Of a stretch of 64,000 nt of DNA, positions 17,920-26,098 are shown in pieces (positions within the stretch are counted from its first letter, which is position 1; each line of letters starts with the position of its first letter). A model generated the notes under the pieces. That model ran no database searches and was not told the DNA's origin. It saw only the letters and a program-made list of their open reading frames with translations. Position numbers and translations under genes: made by a program. Source of the stretch: an uncultured Selenomonas sp. (GTDB taxonomy: Bacteria > Bacillota > Negativicutes > Selenomonadales > Selenomonadaceae); assembly GCA_947167105.1 (NCBI GenBank), contig CAMVGU010000011.1:1-64000 (forward strand). The letters run 5' to 3'.

Positions 17920-19263
17920 TCACTTAAAATATTTCATGACCTCGGGGGCGAATTTCGTCTGGATAAAGAGGATTGCCCTGTCCCCCGGCTGCAGCACCGT
18001 ATGCCCATTGGGAATCATGGCCTCCTCGCCGCGCACATAGGCGCAGACCAGGCACTCACGGGGCAGATTTGCTTCCATCAGTTTTTTGCCGGCCACCGGG
18101 GCGCCGGGCTGAACTATGACCTCGACAGCCTCGGCCTTCGCCCCCTCCAGGAGGGAGACAGCCACCACGCCGCCGCGCCGCGCAAAGGCCAGCACCTCCG
18201 CTGCGGAAAGGAGCCTGGCCGAGAGCACGATATCCACCCCCACCTTCTCCATCAGCTCCACATACTCGCTGCGGGAAACCCGCACGACAGTCCTGCACTT
18301 ATTGCCGGAAAGATGCCGTGCCAAAAGCGCCAGCATCAGGTTCAGCTTATCATCCTCGGTCAGACAGACCACCACATCCGCATCGCTGATGCCTTCCTCG
18401 GTGAGCAAATCAATATCCGTGCCGTCACCGCAGATGGAAATGCCGTTTTCCAGAAACTCCGCCACCATGCGGCAGCGCTCCCGGTCCTTGTCGATAATCT
18501 TCACCTGCACACCCTGAGCGTCCAGCATAGGGGCAAGGGCACGGCCTGCGCGGCCCGCGCCGATAATCAGCACCCGGTGGAGCTTGCGCGCATCGCGCTG
18601 CACAAGACTCTTGCTGAATTTCTCGATTTCCTCCGGAATGCCGATAAAATACGCATTGTCATGGGGCAGCAGGCAGTCGTCGCCATGGGGTATAATCATG
18701 CGGTGGTCACGGAAGATCATCCCGGCCAGCACCCCAGGGGGCAAGCGCAGATCCTTGAAGGGCACCCGTATCAGGCTGGACTTCCTGTGTACCTTAGTCT
18801 CGAACAACCGAATCTTGCCGTGGGCAAAATCCTCCACATCCAGGGCCGCCGGCGTCATCAGGATGCGGTTGATCTCACTGGCAGTGATGAGCTCAGGATT
18901 GAGCATCAGATCTATATCAAAATTTTCCTTTAGATACTCCTTGGCTTCACTCATGAACTGCATGTCCCGTATGCGGGCAATCGTATGCTGGATCTCATGC
19001 TTCTTCGCCAGTATGCAGGCCACCATATTCACTTCATCGCTGCTCGTCACGGCAATCAGTATATCCGCTCCCTTGATATCCGGGTCATTCATGGTGATAG
19101 GGCTGGCCCCGTTGGCGGTAACTGCCAGAACATCAAGGGTGTTCTTCACAGCCTCAAGCTGACTCTCATCATGGTCTACCACCACGACCTCGAAACGCTC
19201 CCTGGACAAGAGCTCCGCAATACTGTAGCCAAGCTGCCCTGCGCCGACGATTACAATACGCAA
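17920..19263 (-). CDS. trkA: Trk system potassium uptake protein TrkA
   Basis: A 447-aa cytoplasmic gating subunit with two tandem RCK units, each an NAD-binding Rossmann domain (IVGAGQLG near 5 and IIGAGRAG near 230) followed by an RCK_C domain (about 140-215 and 365-447). TTG 19263 is chosen because GGGAGGG lies 6-7 nt upstream and the protein then begins MRIVIVGAGQLG; a GTG at 19278 would lie over that site. RCK_C domains are c-di-AMP targets in other Firmicutes. First gene of the K+ uptake operon. Confidence 0.93.
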   Translation of the reverse strand: MRIVIVGAGQLGYSIAELLSRERFEVVVVDHDESQLEAVKNTLDVLAVTANGASPITMNDPDIKGADILIAVTSSDEVNMVACILAKKHEIQHTIARIRDMQFMSEAKEYLKENFDIDLMLNPELITASEINRILMTPAALDVEDFAHGKIRLFETKVHRKSSLIRVPFKDLRLPPGVLAGMIFRDHRMIIPHGDDCLLPHDNAYFIGIPEEIEKFSKSLVQRDARKLHRVLIIGAGRAGRALAPMLDAQGVQVKIIDKDRERCRMVAEFLENGISICGDGTDIDLLTEEGISDADVVVCLTEDDKLNLMLALLARHLSGNKCRTVVRVSRSEYVELMEKVGVDIVLSARLLSAAEVLAFARRGGVVAVSLLEGAKAEAVEVIVQPGAPVAGKKLMEANLPRECLVCAYVRGEEAMIPNGHTVLQPGDRAILFIQTKFAPEVMKYFK

Positions 19264-19310
19264 AAATATCCCTCCCACGCCTGCATCTGCTACAATGTCA
19301 ATAATGCTTC

Positions 19311-19340
19311 ATTATAACGCCATTGTTCAGGATTTAGCAA
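19311..19340 (-). promoter_or_regulatory. Promoter for trkA operon
   Basis: Minus strand TTGCTA (19335-19340), 18-bp spacer, TATAAT (19311-19316). The spacer matches that of the LCP gene promoter (38901-38930) at 17 of 18 bases, including GAACAATGGCGT. Confidence 0.75.
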
Positions 19341-19356
19341 TACGGAATGGCATAAC

Positions 19357-19383
19357 AAAAAAGACCGCATAAATAGCACGGTC
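19357..19383 (-). terminator. Terminator of lost minus-strand gene
   Basis: Minus strand stem GACCG/CGGTC followed by six Ts; it follows the C-terminal remnant ending at 19430. Confidence 0.6.
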
Positions 19384-19429
19384 CTTCTTCATGAAATATG
19401 TCGGTCTTATATAGGGCATAGATTCATCA

Positions 19430-19530
19430 TCACTTTCTTTTTAAGGCTTCCAACACTTCTTCTGGATTCATATCAAACAATTCCTCATCTAATTCCTCAT
19501 CACAATCGGCATTAGCTCCATAAGCACCAC
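19430..19530 (-). pseudogene. C-terminal remnant of an unknown protein
   Basis: An open frame of about 34 codons with no start, ending ELFDMNPEEVLEALKRK then TGA, followed by a terminator. The acidic, coding-like sequence and the terminator suggest the 3' end of a former gene. It abuts, head to head, the plus-strand remnant beginning at 19531. Family not recognised. Confidence 0.45.
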
Positions 19531-19653
19531 TTGACCGCAATGGTCAGCAACATTAAAAATCTGATGGAAACCTCTGGCTGGGATGCCCAGCAGACCATGG
19601 ATGCGTTGAAAATCCCTGCCAGTGAACAGGAAAAATATGCGAAGCAGATATAG
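19531..19653 (+). pseudogene. C-terminal remnant, Rpn-associated type
   Basis: About 40 codons (NLMETSGWDAQQTMDALKIP, then a short tail and TAG) closed upstream by a stop at 19513-19515. This resembles the short helical C-terminal tail of many Rpn-type nuclease/transposase proteins in Firmicutes. A nested hairpin follows. It is probably the 3' end of a truncated gene. Confidence 0.45.
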
Positions 19654-19682
19654 TAAGCCCGTAGCCGTCTGAATAACAAAGG

Positions 19683-19731
19683 CCGCAAGCCTGTGATGCT
19701 CTTGTAGCATCTTCATGCTTGCGGTTATTTT
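19683..19731 (+). terminator. Hairpin terminator after remnant
   Basis: Nested stems CCGCAAGC/GCTTGCGG (19683-19690, 19717-19724) and GATGCT/AGCATC, followed by TTATTTT. Confidence 0.65.
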
Positions 19732-19811
19732 ACGCTTGAAGACTGTCCGGAACCCCTGTGTTTTCAAGTGTCCCTAATTACAACCGTCGGAACCGTCCTA
19801 AAATTATATAC

Positions 19812-19955
19812 ATTTTTGAAACCGCGTATTATGTAGTTCCAGGACTCATTTTATCCTACTTTTTCGATGTTAATTTGAGCAAATTCGTCTTTTGAAACGT
19901 TTTCCCCAGTTGCATAAATATTGTCGTCAACTTCACACTCGACTTCCAAACCTTC
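19812..19955 (-). pseudogene. Transposase C-terminal remnant
   Basis: On the minus strand, directly after the Rpn gene stop, a frame reads EGLEVECEVDDNIYATG, then VSKDEFAQIN, a TAA at 19851-19853 and NESWNYIIRGF. This resembles the conserved end of ISAzo13/Rhodopirellula-type transposases (a Glu-Trp-Asn-Tyr motif). It is 5' truncated with an in-frame stop, hence inactive. Family assignment is tentative. Confidence 0.45.
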
Positions 19956-20966
19956 CTAAATACAGCTGGTCTTGATTACTTTCATTATCTGTTCTTCAGT
20001 CCAACTTGTAACATCCTTGATGAAGTCAACATCCATACCTTTTTTCCATAAATTTCTAATCATATCAATCGTCTTATTCTCTTCGCCCTGTGCTATGCCC
20101 TGCGCCATGCCCTGCGCCATGCCCTGCGTTATCCCCTGCGCCATGCCACGCTCATAAATGCCTTCGCTCAAATTGCACATCGTTCTCAATTCCTCCTCCA
20201 TCTCAGCAGTAACCTCGATATCAAACTTCTTCCTGAGGATTTCACTTTTCTCTTCAGCCGTCTTATCTGTTTCCTGGAATATGACCTGCAACATTGACAG
20301 CATCCGGTTCCGCACCGGTCCTGAAGCCAAATAAACCATCACGATATTGAGCAAGTCATAATTCTCTGGCGGCTCCTTGTACTTACCCACCAGATGGTGC
20401 TCAGTCATGTGATAGTGGTTGATGATACTCCTGTCCGTAGGAGATTCCATACATATCCAGATGGTGTATACCTTCTTGACTTCGCTGTAGTCCGAACCAC
20501 TGAATTCCGTTTCCTTCTGTGATGAGATAAGTCTGCTGCCATAGAACAGTGCTCTTTTCATAAGGATATACTTCAGCGTAGCTTCTGAAAAGGTCTTCTG
20601 AGCCTCTATGTTGATAATAAGGCGTATACGCTCACCGCTGTCCGGCGTAATGGCATGGAAGATTATATCAAAGGTAATCCAGCCTTCTGTTACGTCCCCT
20701 GCCTCATTGCGGAGTCCCTTTATCTTCTTCGGCTTTTTCACCGCATTCGTCTTACCTGGATTTACCGGCACCTTGCTGACCTGAATATCGCCCTCAATGC
20801 ACTTCTCGGCTATATCATTAATGCTTACGTTCTTGAACTCAGGTACGGTTCCCTTCAGTATGTATGCCGCTACAGACCGCTCCGACAAGACATTTTTGGC
20901 GGCAAGGTCATACTGCGGATTATTGAAGCCAAGCAGTTCTGCTGCTGGCGGTTGACTTTGTGTCAT
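19956..20966 (-). CDS. Rpn-family recombination-promoting nuclease / PD-(D/E)XK transposase-like protein
   Basis: A 336-aa protein of the transposase_31-like PD-(D/E)XK group. The core shows WITFDIIFHA and, 18 residues on, IINIEAQKTF, matching the D...E-x-Q nuclease motif (about 105-130). The C-terminal third contains repeated GMAQ/GIAQ units (20085-20150), typical of these proteins, then a short helical tail. ATG 20966 has AAGGAG 9 nt upstream, and a promoter TTTATG-N17-TATAAT ends at 20994. A transposase tail follows immediately downstream. Such genes spread as selfish or recombination elements; the biological role is unclear. Confidence 0.85.
   Translation of the reverse strand: MTQSQPPAAELLGFNNPQYDLAAKNVLSERSVAAYILKGTVPEFKNVSINDIAEKCIEGDIQVSKVPVNPGKTNAVKKPKKIKGLRNEAGDVTEGWITFDIIFHAITPDSGERIRLIINIEAQKTFSEATLKYILMKRALFYGSRLISSQKETEFSGSDYSEVKKVYTIWICMESPTDRSIINHYHMTEHHLVGKYKEPPENYDLLNIVMVYLASGPVRNRMLSMLQVIFQETDKTAEEKSEILRKKFDIEVTAEMEEELRTMCNLSEGIYERGMAQGITQGMAQGMAQGIAQGEENKTIDMIRNLWKKGMDVDFIKDVTSWTEEQIMKVIKTSCI
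20085..20150. repeat. 12-nt tandem repeats in the Rpn gene
   Basis: About five degenerate copies of ATGCCCTGCGCC (plus strand), encoding GMAQ/GITQ/GIAQ units. In-frame copy-number change would keep the gene open. Confidence 0.85.
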
Positions 20967-21132
20967 TGATGATGGCTCCTTCCTCTTGCCTGAATTATAC
21001 CACAAATCACCATATCCATAAAGTACAAAACGGAGGTTGCACCACCACCGCCTTATCGCCTCCGACTTCCGGGCAAAACAAAAGGCGGCCATCGGGACAA
21101 GGTCAGTATAGCACACATCCCAATTGTTCCAT

Positions 21133-21162
21133 AAAAAAGCTGCCGCACCTAAGTACGACAGC
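21133..21162 (-). terminator. Terminator after receiver-FIST operon
   Basis: Minus strand imperfect stem GCTGTCGTAC/GTGCGGCAGC with six Ts, 16 nt past the stop at 21179. Confidence 0.8.
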
Positions 21163-21178
21163 CCTCACTATGCTGTTC

Positions 21179-22045
21179 TCAGCCCAGTTCCAGCAGCCCC
21201 GGCTTATCAATGCGCCAGTTGCCCAATTTTGCCCGGAAAAGGGCTGGCAGCTTGACCTGGTATCTGTTGTAGTGGCCGCCCTTCGCATAATTCGACGCAA
21301 AGGTTTCCTTCATGCCGCCGTTCTCATGGAGATCGTTGTCATACTTTACCATGGGATTCGGCACCACCACATAGCGCCCCACCTCTCCCTCGATCATCTT
21401 GGCCCAGTACACGCTCTGGGGTACCTTCTCCACGATGGCGAATTTCATCTGGTCTGTCAGCTTGTCCCGCTCCGCAAAGACCAACGTAGCCAGACGATTC
21501 TGCTTGACGAAGCCCTCGCATACTTCCATCACCCGCGGCACATCCATATTAGCGGCCAGCGCATTGTACTTATCTATGAATTCCTGCCAGGCAGGGCCTT
21601 GCCTGGCCCCGGCAGCTGCCTGCCCGCCTTCTGCCGGGGCAGTTCCCGCTGCGGGATCTGCAGCCTCTCCCCCGGCAGCGGCCCCACCTTCGGCGGCTGC
21701 TTTCTGGGCGGCTTCGGCTTCCTCCTCTGCCTGCTTGATGGCTGCCTCTATTTCCTCCTCGCTGGCGTTATCCTTCGGTATCAGTCCGGCACGACCAAGC
21801 CTGTTCGCCGCTATAGTCGCCTTCAGCTTGATTTCTTCCTTGTGCAGCCGCTTCTCCACATCCTTCATATTTTCCTTCAGCTTTTCGTACTCGTCCATAA
21901 AACCATAAAATTTCGTGAAATGCTGCTTATTGCTCTGCAGCATGGACCAGGCATAGGCCGCAAAAATAAAGGCCATAAGGCTGACAATCAGGGTTATCAT
22001 CACCATGATATCCCTCAGCACAGGCGACATGATCCCATCCGACAT
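21179..22045 (-). CDS. Membrane-anchored coiled-coil protein of unknown function
   Basis: A 288-aa protein with no recognised family. One N-terminal membrane helix (about 12-32) is followed by a charged coiled coil (about 40-100), an Ala/Gly/Glu/Pro low-complexity linker (about 105-150) and a conserved-looking C-terminal domain (about 155-288) with WAKMIEGEVGRYVVVPNPMV. ATG 22045 follows a G-rich site that begins just after the FIST gene stop (15 nt between ORFs). Third gene of the receiver-FIST operon, so a partner or output of that signalling unit (inference). Confidence 0.75.
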   Translation of the reverse strand: MSDGIMSPVLRDIMVMITLIVSLMAFIFAAYAWSMLQSNKQHFTKFYGFMDEYEKLKENMKDVEKRLHKEEIKLKATIAANRLGRAGLIPKDNASEEEIEAAIKQAEEEAEAAQKAAAEGGAAAGGEAADPAAGTAPAEGGQAAAGARQGPAWQEFIDKYNALAANMDVPRVMEVCEGFVKQNRLATLVFAERDKLTDQMKFAIVEKVPQSVYWAKMIEGEVGRYVVVPNPMVKYDNDLHENGGMKETFASNYAKGGHYNRYQVKLPALFRAKLGNWRIDKPGLLELG

Positions 22046-22060
22046 AAGCACTCCCCCCGC

Positions 22061-23311
22061 TCATTTCTTATCCTCGAATTCTACTGCCGTCTCATTGATG
22101 AAATGCACCAGATGCTGCATAATATCAGTCTGGCTGGTCAGCTGCACAGGCTCCGGCAGAGGCTCAGGCAGCTCATTTGCGGAAGGCTCCCCCTCCCGGA
22201 AAGCCGCCAGCACCAGCGTCATATTGCTGAATTGCACTTCCCCGCCTTCGCGGATATACTCGCCATAGGCATAGAAGCCATAGGAAGGCGACAGGCCGCG
22301 GCACGCATCCAGCTCATACTTCACATCATGCTGCAGCAGCAGCCAGCGTGCGACACAGGAAACCAGGCAGACTGCCTGGGGCCGGAAGTCGCGCAGGCCC
22401 TGACGCAGCACCCGCGCATGCCGGATTATCCCCAAGGGATCACCGTAGGCTAGGCGCACTTCCTCGCCCTCCCGGAAATCCGCGCCGAAGACAAGGGCAC
22501 CGTCCTCCCTGATGCTGCGTGGATGACGCGCCAGCAGCTTACCGTCACGCTCCACGCAGATAGGGAAGGTCAGGGCATCCCACAGAAAGCTGTCCCCGTT
22601 GTGTATGTCCAGGTAATGCTCGTAAATTTCCGCTGCCGGCCTTCTCCCCAGCTTCTTTATGACATACGGCGACTCCAGCTCCGTAATGGCATGCCGCCTG
22701 CCTAAAGGCCGCCAGCCAAAGCTGGTAAAGGCCTGCACATGCAAATCCCTGCCGGAAAAGATAACCGCCGCCAGGCCCGAGGTCAGGGACATATCATTCA
22801 CAAAGGCGCGGCCCTGGGCACCGATATGGCCGTCATCGGAAATACCGCCGAAGAAAACTATATCCTTCCCGGACTGGCTCACCTCATCCAGAAAACCCGT
22901 GAGATTCAGGGAAATATCCGCCTGCAGCAGCATCACGGCACGGGCATCCGGCGTATCGGCAAGTTCCTGCCTCAGCGCAGCCCCTGCGGCGGCGCTTGTG
23001 TACTTGCTGCTCTCAAAGGACAGCAGCCTGATATGGCTGCACTCAAAACAAAGGAAACTCACCACCACACCATCACAGGCAATCTGCCCATCCACCACGG
23101 ACTCGCCGCACATACAGCCCAGCAGCTTCCCCTGGGGGAAATCCTGGCGCAGCCGGTCAGCCATGGCCTGCGTGCCGCCTTCATCACGCTCCATGCCGGA
23201 AAGCAGAATCAGGACATCAGGTTCCTCCATCGCCCCCAGCGCCACACGCACCTCCCACTGCATGGCTAAATAATCCGCCTCATCATGCAGCCAGTATGAC
23301 ATCTGCCTCAC
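22061..23311 (-). CDS. FIST-domain sensory protein
   Basis: A 416-aa protein with FIST_N (about 25-225; LLGCMCGESVVDGQI, FFGGISDDGHIGAQGRAF) and FIST_C (about 230-390; YGFYAYGEYIREGG). FIST domains are thought to bind small ligands such as amino acids and often feed chemotaxis or two-component systems. GTG 23311 has GGGGGAG 6 nt upstream. No output domain is fused, so the signal probably passes to the adjacent receiver protein or the membrane coiled-coil protein. Confidence 0.88.
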   Translation of the reverse strand: MRQMSYWLHDEADYLAMQWEVRVALGAMEEPDVLILLSGMERDEGGTQAMADRLRQDFPQGKLLGCMCGESVVDGQIACDGVVVSFLCFECSHIRLLSFESSKYTSAAAGAALRQELADTPDARAVMLLQADISLNLTGFLDEVSQSGKDIVFFGGISDDGHIGAQGRAFVNDMSLTSGLAAVIFSGRDLHVQAFTSFGWRPLGRRHAITELESPYVIKKLGRRPAAEIYEHYLDIHNGDSFLWDALTFPICVERDGKLLARHPRSIREDGALVFGADFREGEEVRLAYGDPLGIIRHARVLRQGLRDFRPQAVCLVSCVARWLLLQHDVKYELDACRGLSPSYGFYAYGEYIREGGEVQFSNMTLVLAAFREGEPSANELPEPLPEPVQLTSQTDIMQHLVHFINETAVEFEDKK

Positions 23312-23332
23312 GAACAGCTCCCCCCTTCACAA

Positions 23333-23361
23333 AAGGAGGCCCCCAGCGCAGGAAGCCTCCT
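23333..23361 (-). promoter_or_regulatory. Intra-operon hairpin between receiver and FIST genes
   Basis: AAGGAGGC/GCCTCCTT stem just after the receiver stop, followed on the minus strand by TTTTG. A weak terminator or processing site that could lower FIST expression relative to the receiver. Confidence 0.45.
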
Positions 23362-23364
23362 TCT

Positions 23365-23784
23365 TTATCTTTCCTTGGCCGGTTGCAATGGCTCTATCCC
23401 CAAAGTGTGCATGACCTCTCTGACCTTGGCTATATCTATGGGCTTGGAGGCGTAAGCATCGCAGCCCAGCTCAAAGGCTGCATTGATATGCTGCATATCC
23501 TCGATGGCAGTCATCATGATGACCTTCGGCCTGGGCCCCGCCAGTTCCTCCCCCTTCTCGGCGTAAACATCCTGCACGCGGCGCAGCACTTCCATGCCAT
23601 CAAGCTGCGGCATCATTATGTCCAGGCACAGCAGCCCGTAGGGTTCCCCCTCCTCCAGCGCCGAACGGTAAGCCCCCACCGCCGCCAGGCCGTCGCCCAC
23701 CTCGTCACATGTACCATAAGCCTGCAGGAAATTTATCAGGAACTGCCTGTTCAGCCTGTCATCATCCACCACCAAAATCCTCAT
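23365..23784 (-). CDS. Stand-alone receiver (CheY-like response regulator)
   Basis: A 139-aa single receiver domain: acidic pair VVDDD near residues 5-9, phospho-acceptor Asp in LCLDIMMPQLDG (near 53), switch Thr in MMTAIED and Lys in ASKPIDIA. No output domain. ATG 23784 has GGAGG 9 nt upstream. First gene of the receiver-FIST-coiled-coil unit; no histidine kinase is adjacent, so an unlinked kinase is likely. Confidence 0.9.
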   Translation of the reverse strand: MRILVVDDDRLNRQFLINFLQAYGTCDEVGDGLAAVGAYRSALEEGEPYGLLCLDIMMPQLDGMEVLRRVQDVYAEKGEELAGPRPKVIMMTAIEDMQHINAAFELGCDAYASKPIDIAKVREVMHTLGIEPLQPAKER

Positions 23785-23893
23785 GCCCTTGTACCTCCGC
23801 TTGCTGCAATTTATTGGCAAATCCTTCTGCGCACACATATGATTCGCCAATGAACAGTACCAATCCTGCCAAAAACGATTATTTTTTTTGATT

Positions 23894-23921
23894 GCTTGAC
23901 AATCACGGCACATATTGTATA
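23894..23921 (+). promoter_or_regulatory. Strong promoter for the 77-aa gene
   Basis: Consensus TTGACA and TATAAT separated by 16 bp, about 55 nt before the ATG at 23977. Confidence 0.75.
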
Positions 23922-23976
23922 ATTACCTACAGGTGGAACAGGACAGCGGTTCCCCACACATTGGAGGTGTTACACC

Positions 23977-24210
23977 ATGCTTATTGATGACGTCAGAGTT
24001 ATCATTGAGAATGGCCCGTTCAGTGCCGAAGATGCGCAGTACTACATCGAACAGATAAAGAAGTCCAGCAAGCTCAGATTGAAAAAAGTCACATTTAATC
24101 GTTCTGATGCGTATCTCGACCTGCGTTACGCCTTCGAGGGCAACCCCTTCGAGCGCGTACGTCGCATCGCGCTGAGGCCGGTCCCCGAAGACAAGGCCGT
24201 CAACGACTGA
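23977..24210 (+). CDS. Small conserved-looking protein of unknown function
   Basis: A 77-aa soluble, charged protein (MLIDDVRVIIENGPFSAEDA...) with a predicted helix then a basic beta-rich segment. It has a near-consensus promoter, a GGAGG site 9 nt before ATG and a strong terminator, so it is a genuine and probably well-expressed monocistronic gene. I do not recognise the family. Confidence 0.75.
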   Translation: MLIDDVRVIIENGPFSAEDAQYYIEQIKKSSKLRLKKVTFNRSDAYLDLRYAFEGNPFERVRRIALRPVPEDKAVND

Positions 24211-24231
24211 TATCAGGCTGCAACTACTTAA

Positions 24232-24262
24232 GCCCCGGAGCATTGTCGCTCCGGGGCTTTCT
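24232..24262 (+). terminator. Terminator after 77-aa gene
   Basis: A 10-bp stem GCCCCGGAGC/GCTCCGGGGC followed by TTTCTTT. Confidence 0.9.
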
Positions 24263-24295
24263 TTAGCTGTGGACAATAACAACGCTGCCTTGCTG

Positions 24296-24324
24296 TTGGC
24301 AGAAGTCCAAATATACGATATACT
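24296..24324 (+). promoter_or_regulatory. Promoter for DUF4160 remnant
   Basis: TTGGCA (24296-24301), 17-bp spacer, TATACT (24319-24324). Confidence 0.55.
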
Positions 24325-24352
24325 CATGATTATAGAAAGGATGTGGTGACGT

Positions 24353-24515
24353 ATGCTGTACGGAGAAGTATTCAAGGATGGGCTCATTCTGGAATATCAT
24401 ATCATGAAGATGTACGCAGAATTTCTGGATTGGCGATGGCAAGGAGCCAATTCATGTGCATGTATGCAAAGGAACATTTCAAGAAACATTTATTGTGCTA
24501 AAAATTCCTACCCCC
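24353..24515 (+). pseudogene. Frameshifted and truncated DUF4160-type protein
   Basis: ATG 24353 opens MLYGEVFKDGLILEYHIMKMYA. A shift of one base near 24418 then gives QNFWIGDGKEPIHVHVCKGTF, the EPIHVHV signature of DUF4160 proteins, which often accompany DUF2442 partners in toxin-antitoxin-like pairs. The frame then runs into the hairpin at 24523, and no DUF2442 gene follows. Promoter and ribosome site (AAAGGA) remain. Probably a dead gene; a sequencing error could account for the shift but not for the truncation. Confidence 0.5.
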
Positions 24516-24522
24516 ACAAAAC

Positions 24523-24554
24523 AGAGGCACAGCCCATCAAAAAGCTGTGCCTCT
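24523..24554. terminator. Bidirectional terminator
   Basis: A perfect 11-bp stem AGAGGCACAGC/GCTGTGCCTCT between the DUF4160 remnant and the sacA 3' end; T-rich on both sides. Confidence 0.8.
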
Positions 24555-24574
24555 TTTCATATGCTATTGCCCAT

Positions 24575-26017
24575 TCACCTGAACTTAAAGCTGTCAAGCT
24601 GCCAAATTCTGCCGGAAATGGATTCCATGGGCGCATCTGAGTAAAGCCTCAGCTCCGGCTGGATATTCTTCTCCGGGAATACGAAGAATGCGGCTGCTTC
24701 CTCGCCGTGCTGGAAGAAGGCTTCAACAGCCGTCTTGTCCGCAAAGAGCTGCAGGGACAGCACCTGATCCACGAACAGGCGGAACTGGCGCTTGCCACGC
24801 CCGCCCAGCTTCATGCCATTGCGGTCGATGACCATCATCTGGGTTGTCCTGTCAAACAGCAGAGCAACCTTTTCCAGTCCGTAAACCAGCTCCAGGCGTA
24901 CACGCTGCGCCTCGCCCAGGGTAATATCCAGCAAGACCTCGGAACCTTCGTAAAGGTCGGCTTCCAATTCCTCTGTGAGATCCGTGTCCAGGGTGATGGC
25001 ACTCTCCTGCACCCGCAGTTCCCTGAGCTCACGGGCCGGTTTGGAGAAGATGTGCCCCTGCCTTAAAGTCAGCTCGCGGGGCAGGGTCAGGCTGTACATC
25101 CAGCCTTCCTCCTTCGTCGGGTAATCGCTGTCCTTATCCGGCATACCCATCCAGCCCAGCAGCAGATTGCGTCCCTCATGCTGGAATACCTGGGGGGCGT
25201 AGAAATCGAAGCCCTTGTCCAGCTCCTGGAACTTGCCGTGGAACATGGTCATGCCGTCCAGGGACACATGGCCTGCCACATAACCGGCCTGGTAGAGATT
25301 CTGCCTGTCGTGCTCCCGTGCCTCCAGGCCCTGGGGACAGAAAATCAAGGCTTCATAGTCACCGAAACGAATCAGGTTCGGACATTCCCACATATAGCCA
25401 AATTCGCCCAGGCGGTTTGCCAGTTCGCCCCTGCACTGCCAGCCGGTAGGTGTTTCCTCGTAGATGAGGACTGTCCCCGTCTCATCTTCCCGCTGGGCGC
25501 CGATAACAAAATAACGGCGTCCGTGGCGGCTGAAAAGATAAGGATCACGAAAATGCCCTGTATAGCCCGGCGGGTTCTTCGCGACGATAATTGCCCCCTT
25601 TGCCAGCGTGCCATCCTCCTGCAAAGTCGCCCAGCGCTGGGCAGGGGTGCGCACGCCCGCCTCATCCTTGGCATTGCAGGTGTAGAGTGCTTTCAACTGG
25701 CCGTTAATCACCGAACCGCAGCCGGAATAGCAGCCATCCTTGTCATGGGCATCCGTAGGCCAGAGTGCCAGCTCCGGCACCCTGTAATGGATGAAATCAC
25801 GGGTGGAGGTATGTGCCCAGCATTTATTCTTATGCACTGTGCCCAGGGGATTCCACTGGTAAAAAATATGGTAAGCACCATCAAAATAAGTAAGTCCGTT
25901 GGGGTCATTGATCAGGCCGAAGGGCATCTCCAGATGGAAACGGTTATGCCAGCGATGCCGGAAGGGCAGCCCCTCACGCACCCTGGCGTCAATCTCTCTC
26001 TTGTCAAAAGCTTCCAT
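24575..26017 (-). CDS. sacA: Sucrose-6-phosphate hydrolase (GH32)
   Basis: A 480-aa glycoside hydrolase family 32 enzyme cleaving sucrose-6-phosphate made by the PTS. The nucleophile is in LINDPNG (Asp near 38), the transition-state stabiliser in FRDPYLF, and the acid/base Glu in WECPNL. A five-bladed propeller is followed by the beta-sandwich domain. ATG 26017 has GAGGAG 10 nt upstream. It follows the sucrose PTS gene after a terminator-like hairpin, so it is likely expressed by partial read-through. Confidence 0.93.
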   Translation of the reverse strand: MEAFDKREIDARVREGLPFRHRWHNRFHLEMPFGLINDPNGLTYFDGAYHIFYQWNPLGTVHKNKCWAHTSTRDFIHYRVPELALWPTDAHDKDGCYSGCGSVINGQLKALYTCNAKDEAGVRTPAQRWATLQEDGTLAKGAIIVAKNPPGYTGHFRDPYLFSRHGRRYFVIGAQREDETGTVLIYEETPTGWQCRGELANRLGEFGYMWECPNLIRFGDYEALIFCPQGLEAREHDRQNLYQAGYVAGHVSLDGMTMFHGKFQELDKGFDFYAPQVFQHEGRNLLLGWMGMPDKDSDYPTKEEGWMYSLTLPRELTLRQGHIFSKPARELRELRVQESAITLDTDLTEELEADLYEGSEVLLDITLGEAQRVRLELVYGLEKVALLFDRTTQMMVIDRNGMKLGGRGKRQFRLFVDQVLSLQLFADKTAVEAFFQHGEEAAAFFVFPEKNIQPELRLYSDAPMESISGRIWQLDSFKFR

Positions 26018-26033
26018 AGAAATTCCACTCCTC

Positions 26034-26074
26034 AAAAAACATGCGGGCGGCGCGGGTAATCCCACGCCGCCCGC
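26034..26074 (-). terminator. Terminator-like hairpin between PTS and sacA
   Basis: Minus strand stem GCGGGCGGCG/CGCCGCCCGC, then AT and TTTTTT. It sits only 17 nt before the sacA start and may attenuate sacA relative to the transporter. Confidence 0.75.
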
Positions 26075-26098
26075 TCAGGCTCGTACAGATTTTGAATT

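Noticed and set aside
19489..19767. 92-codon minus-strand frame
   Set aside because: It crosses the hairpin at 19683-19731 and the scar at 19530, and its composition is not protein-like; the shorter remnants in other frames are more convincing.
20085..20150. CRISPR-like short repeats
   Set aside because: They are contiguous 12-nt coding repeats without spacers.
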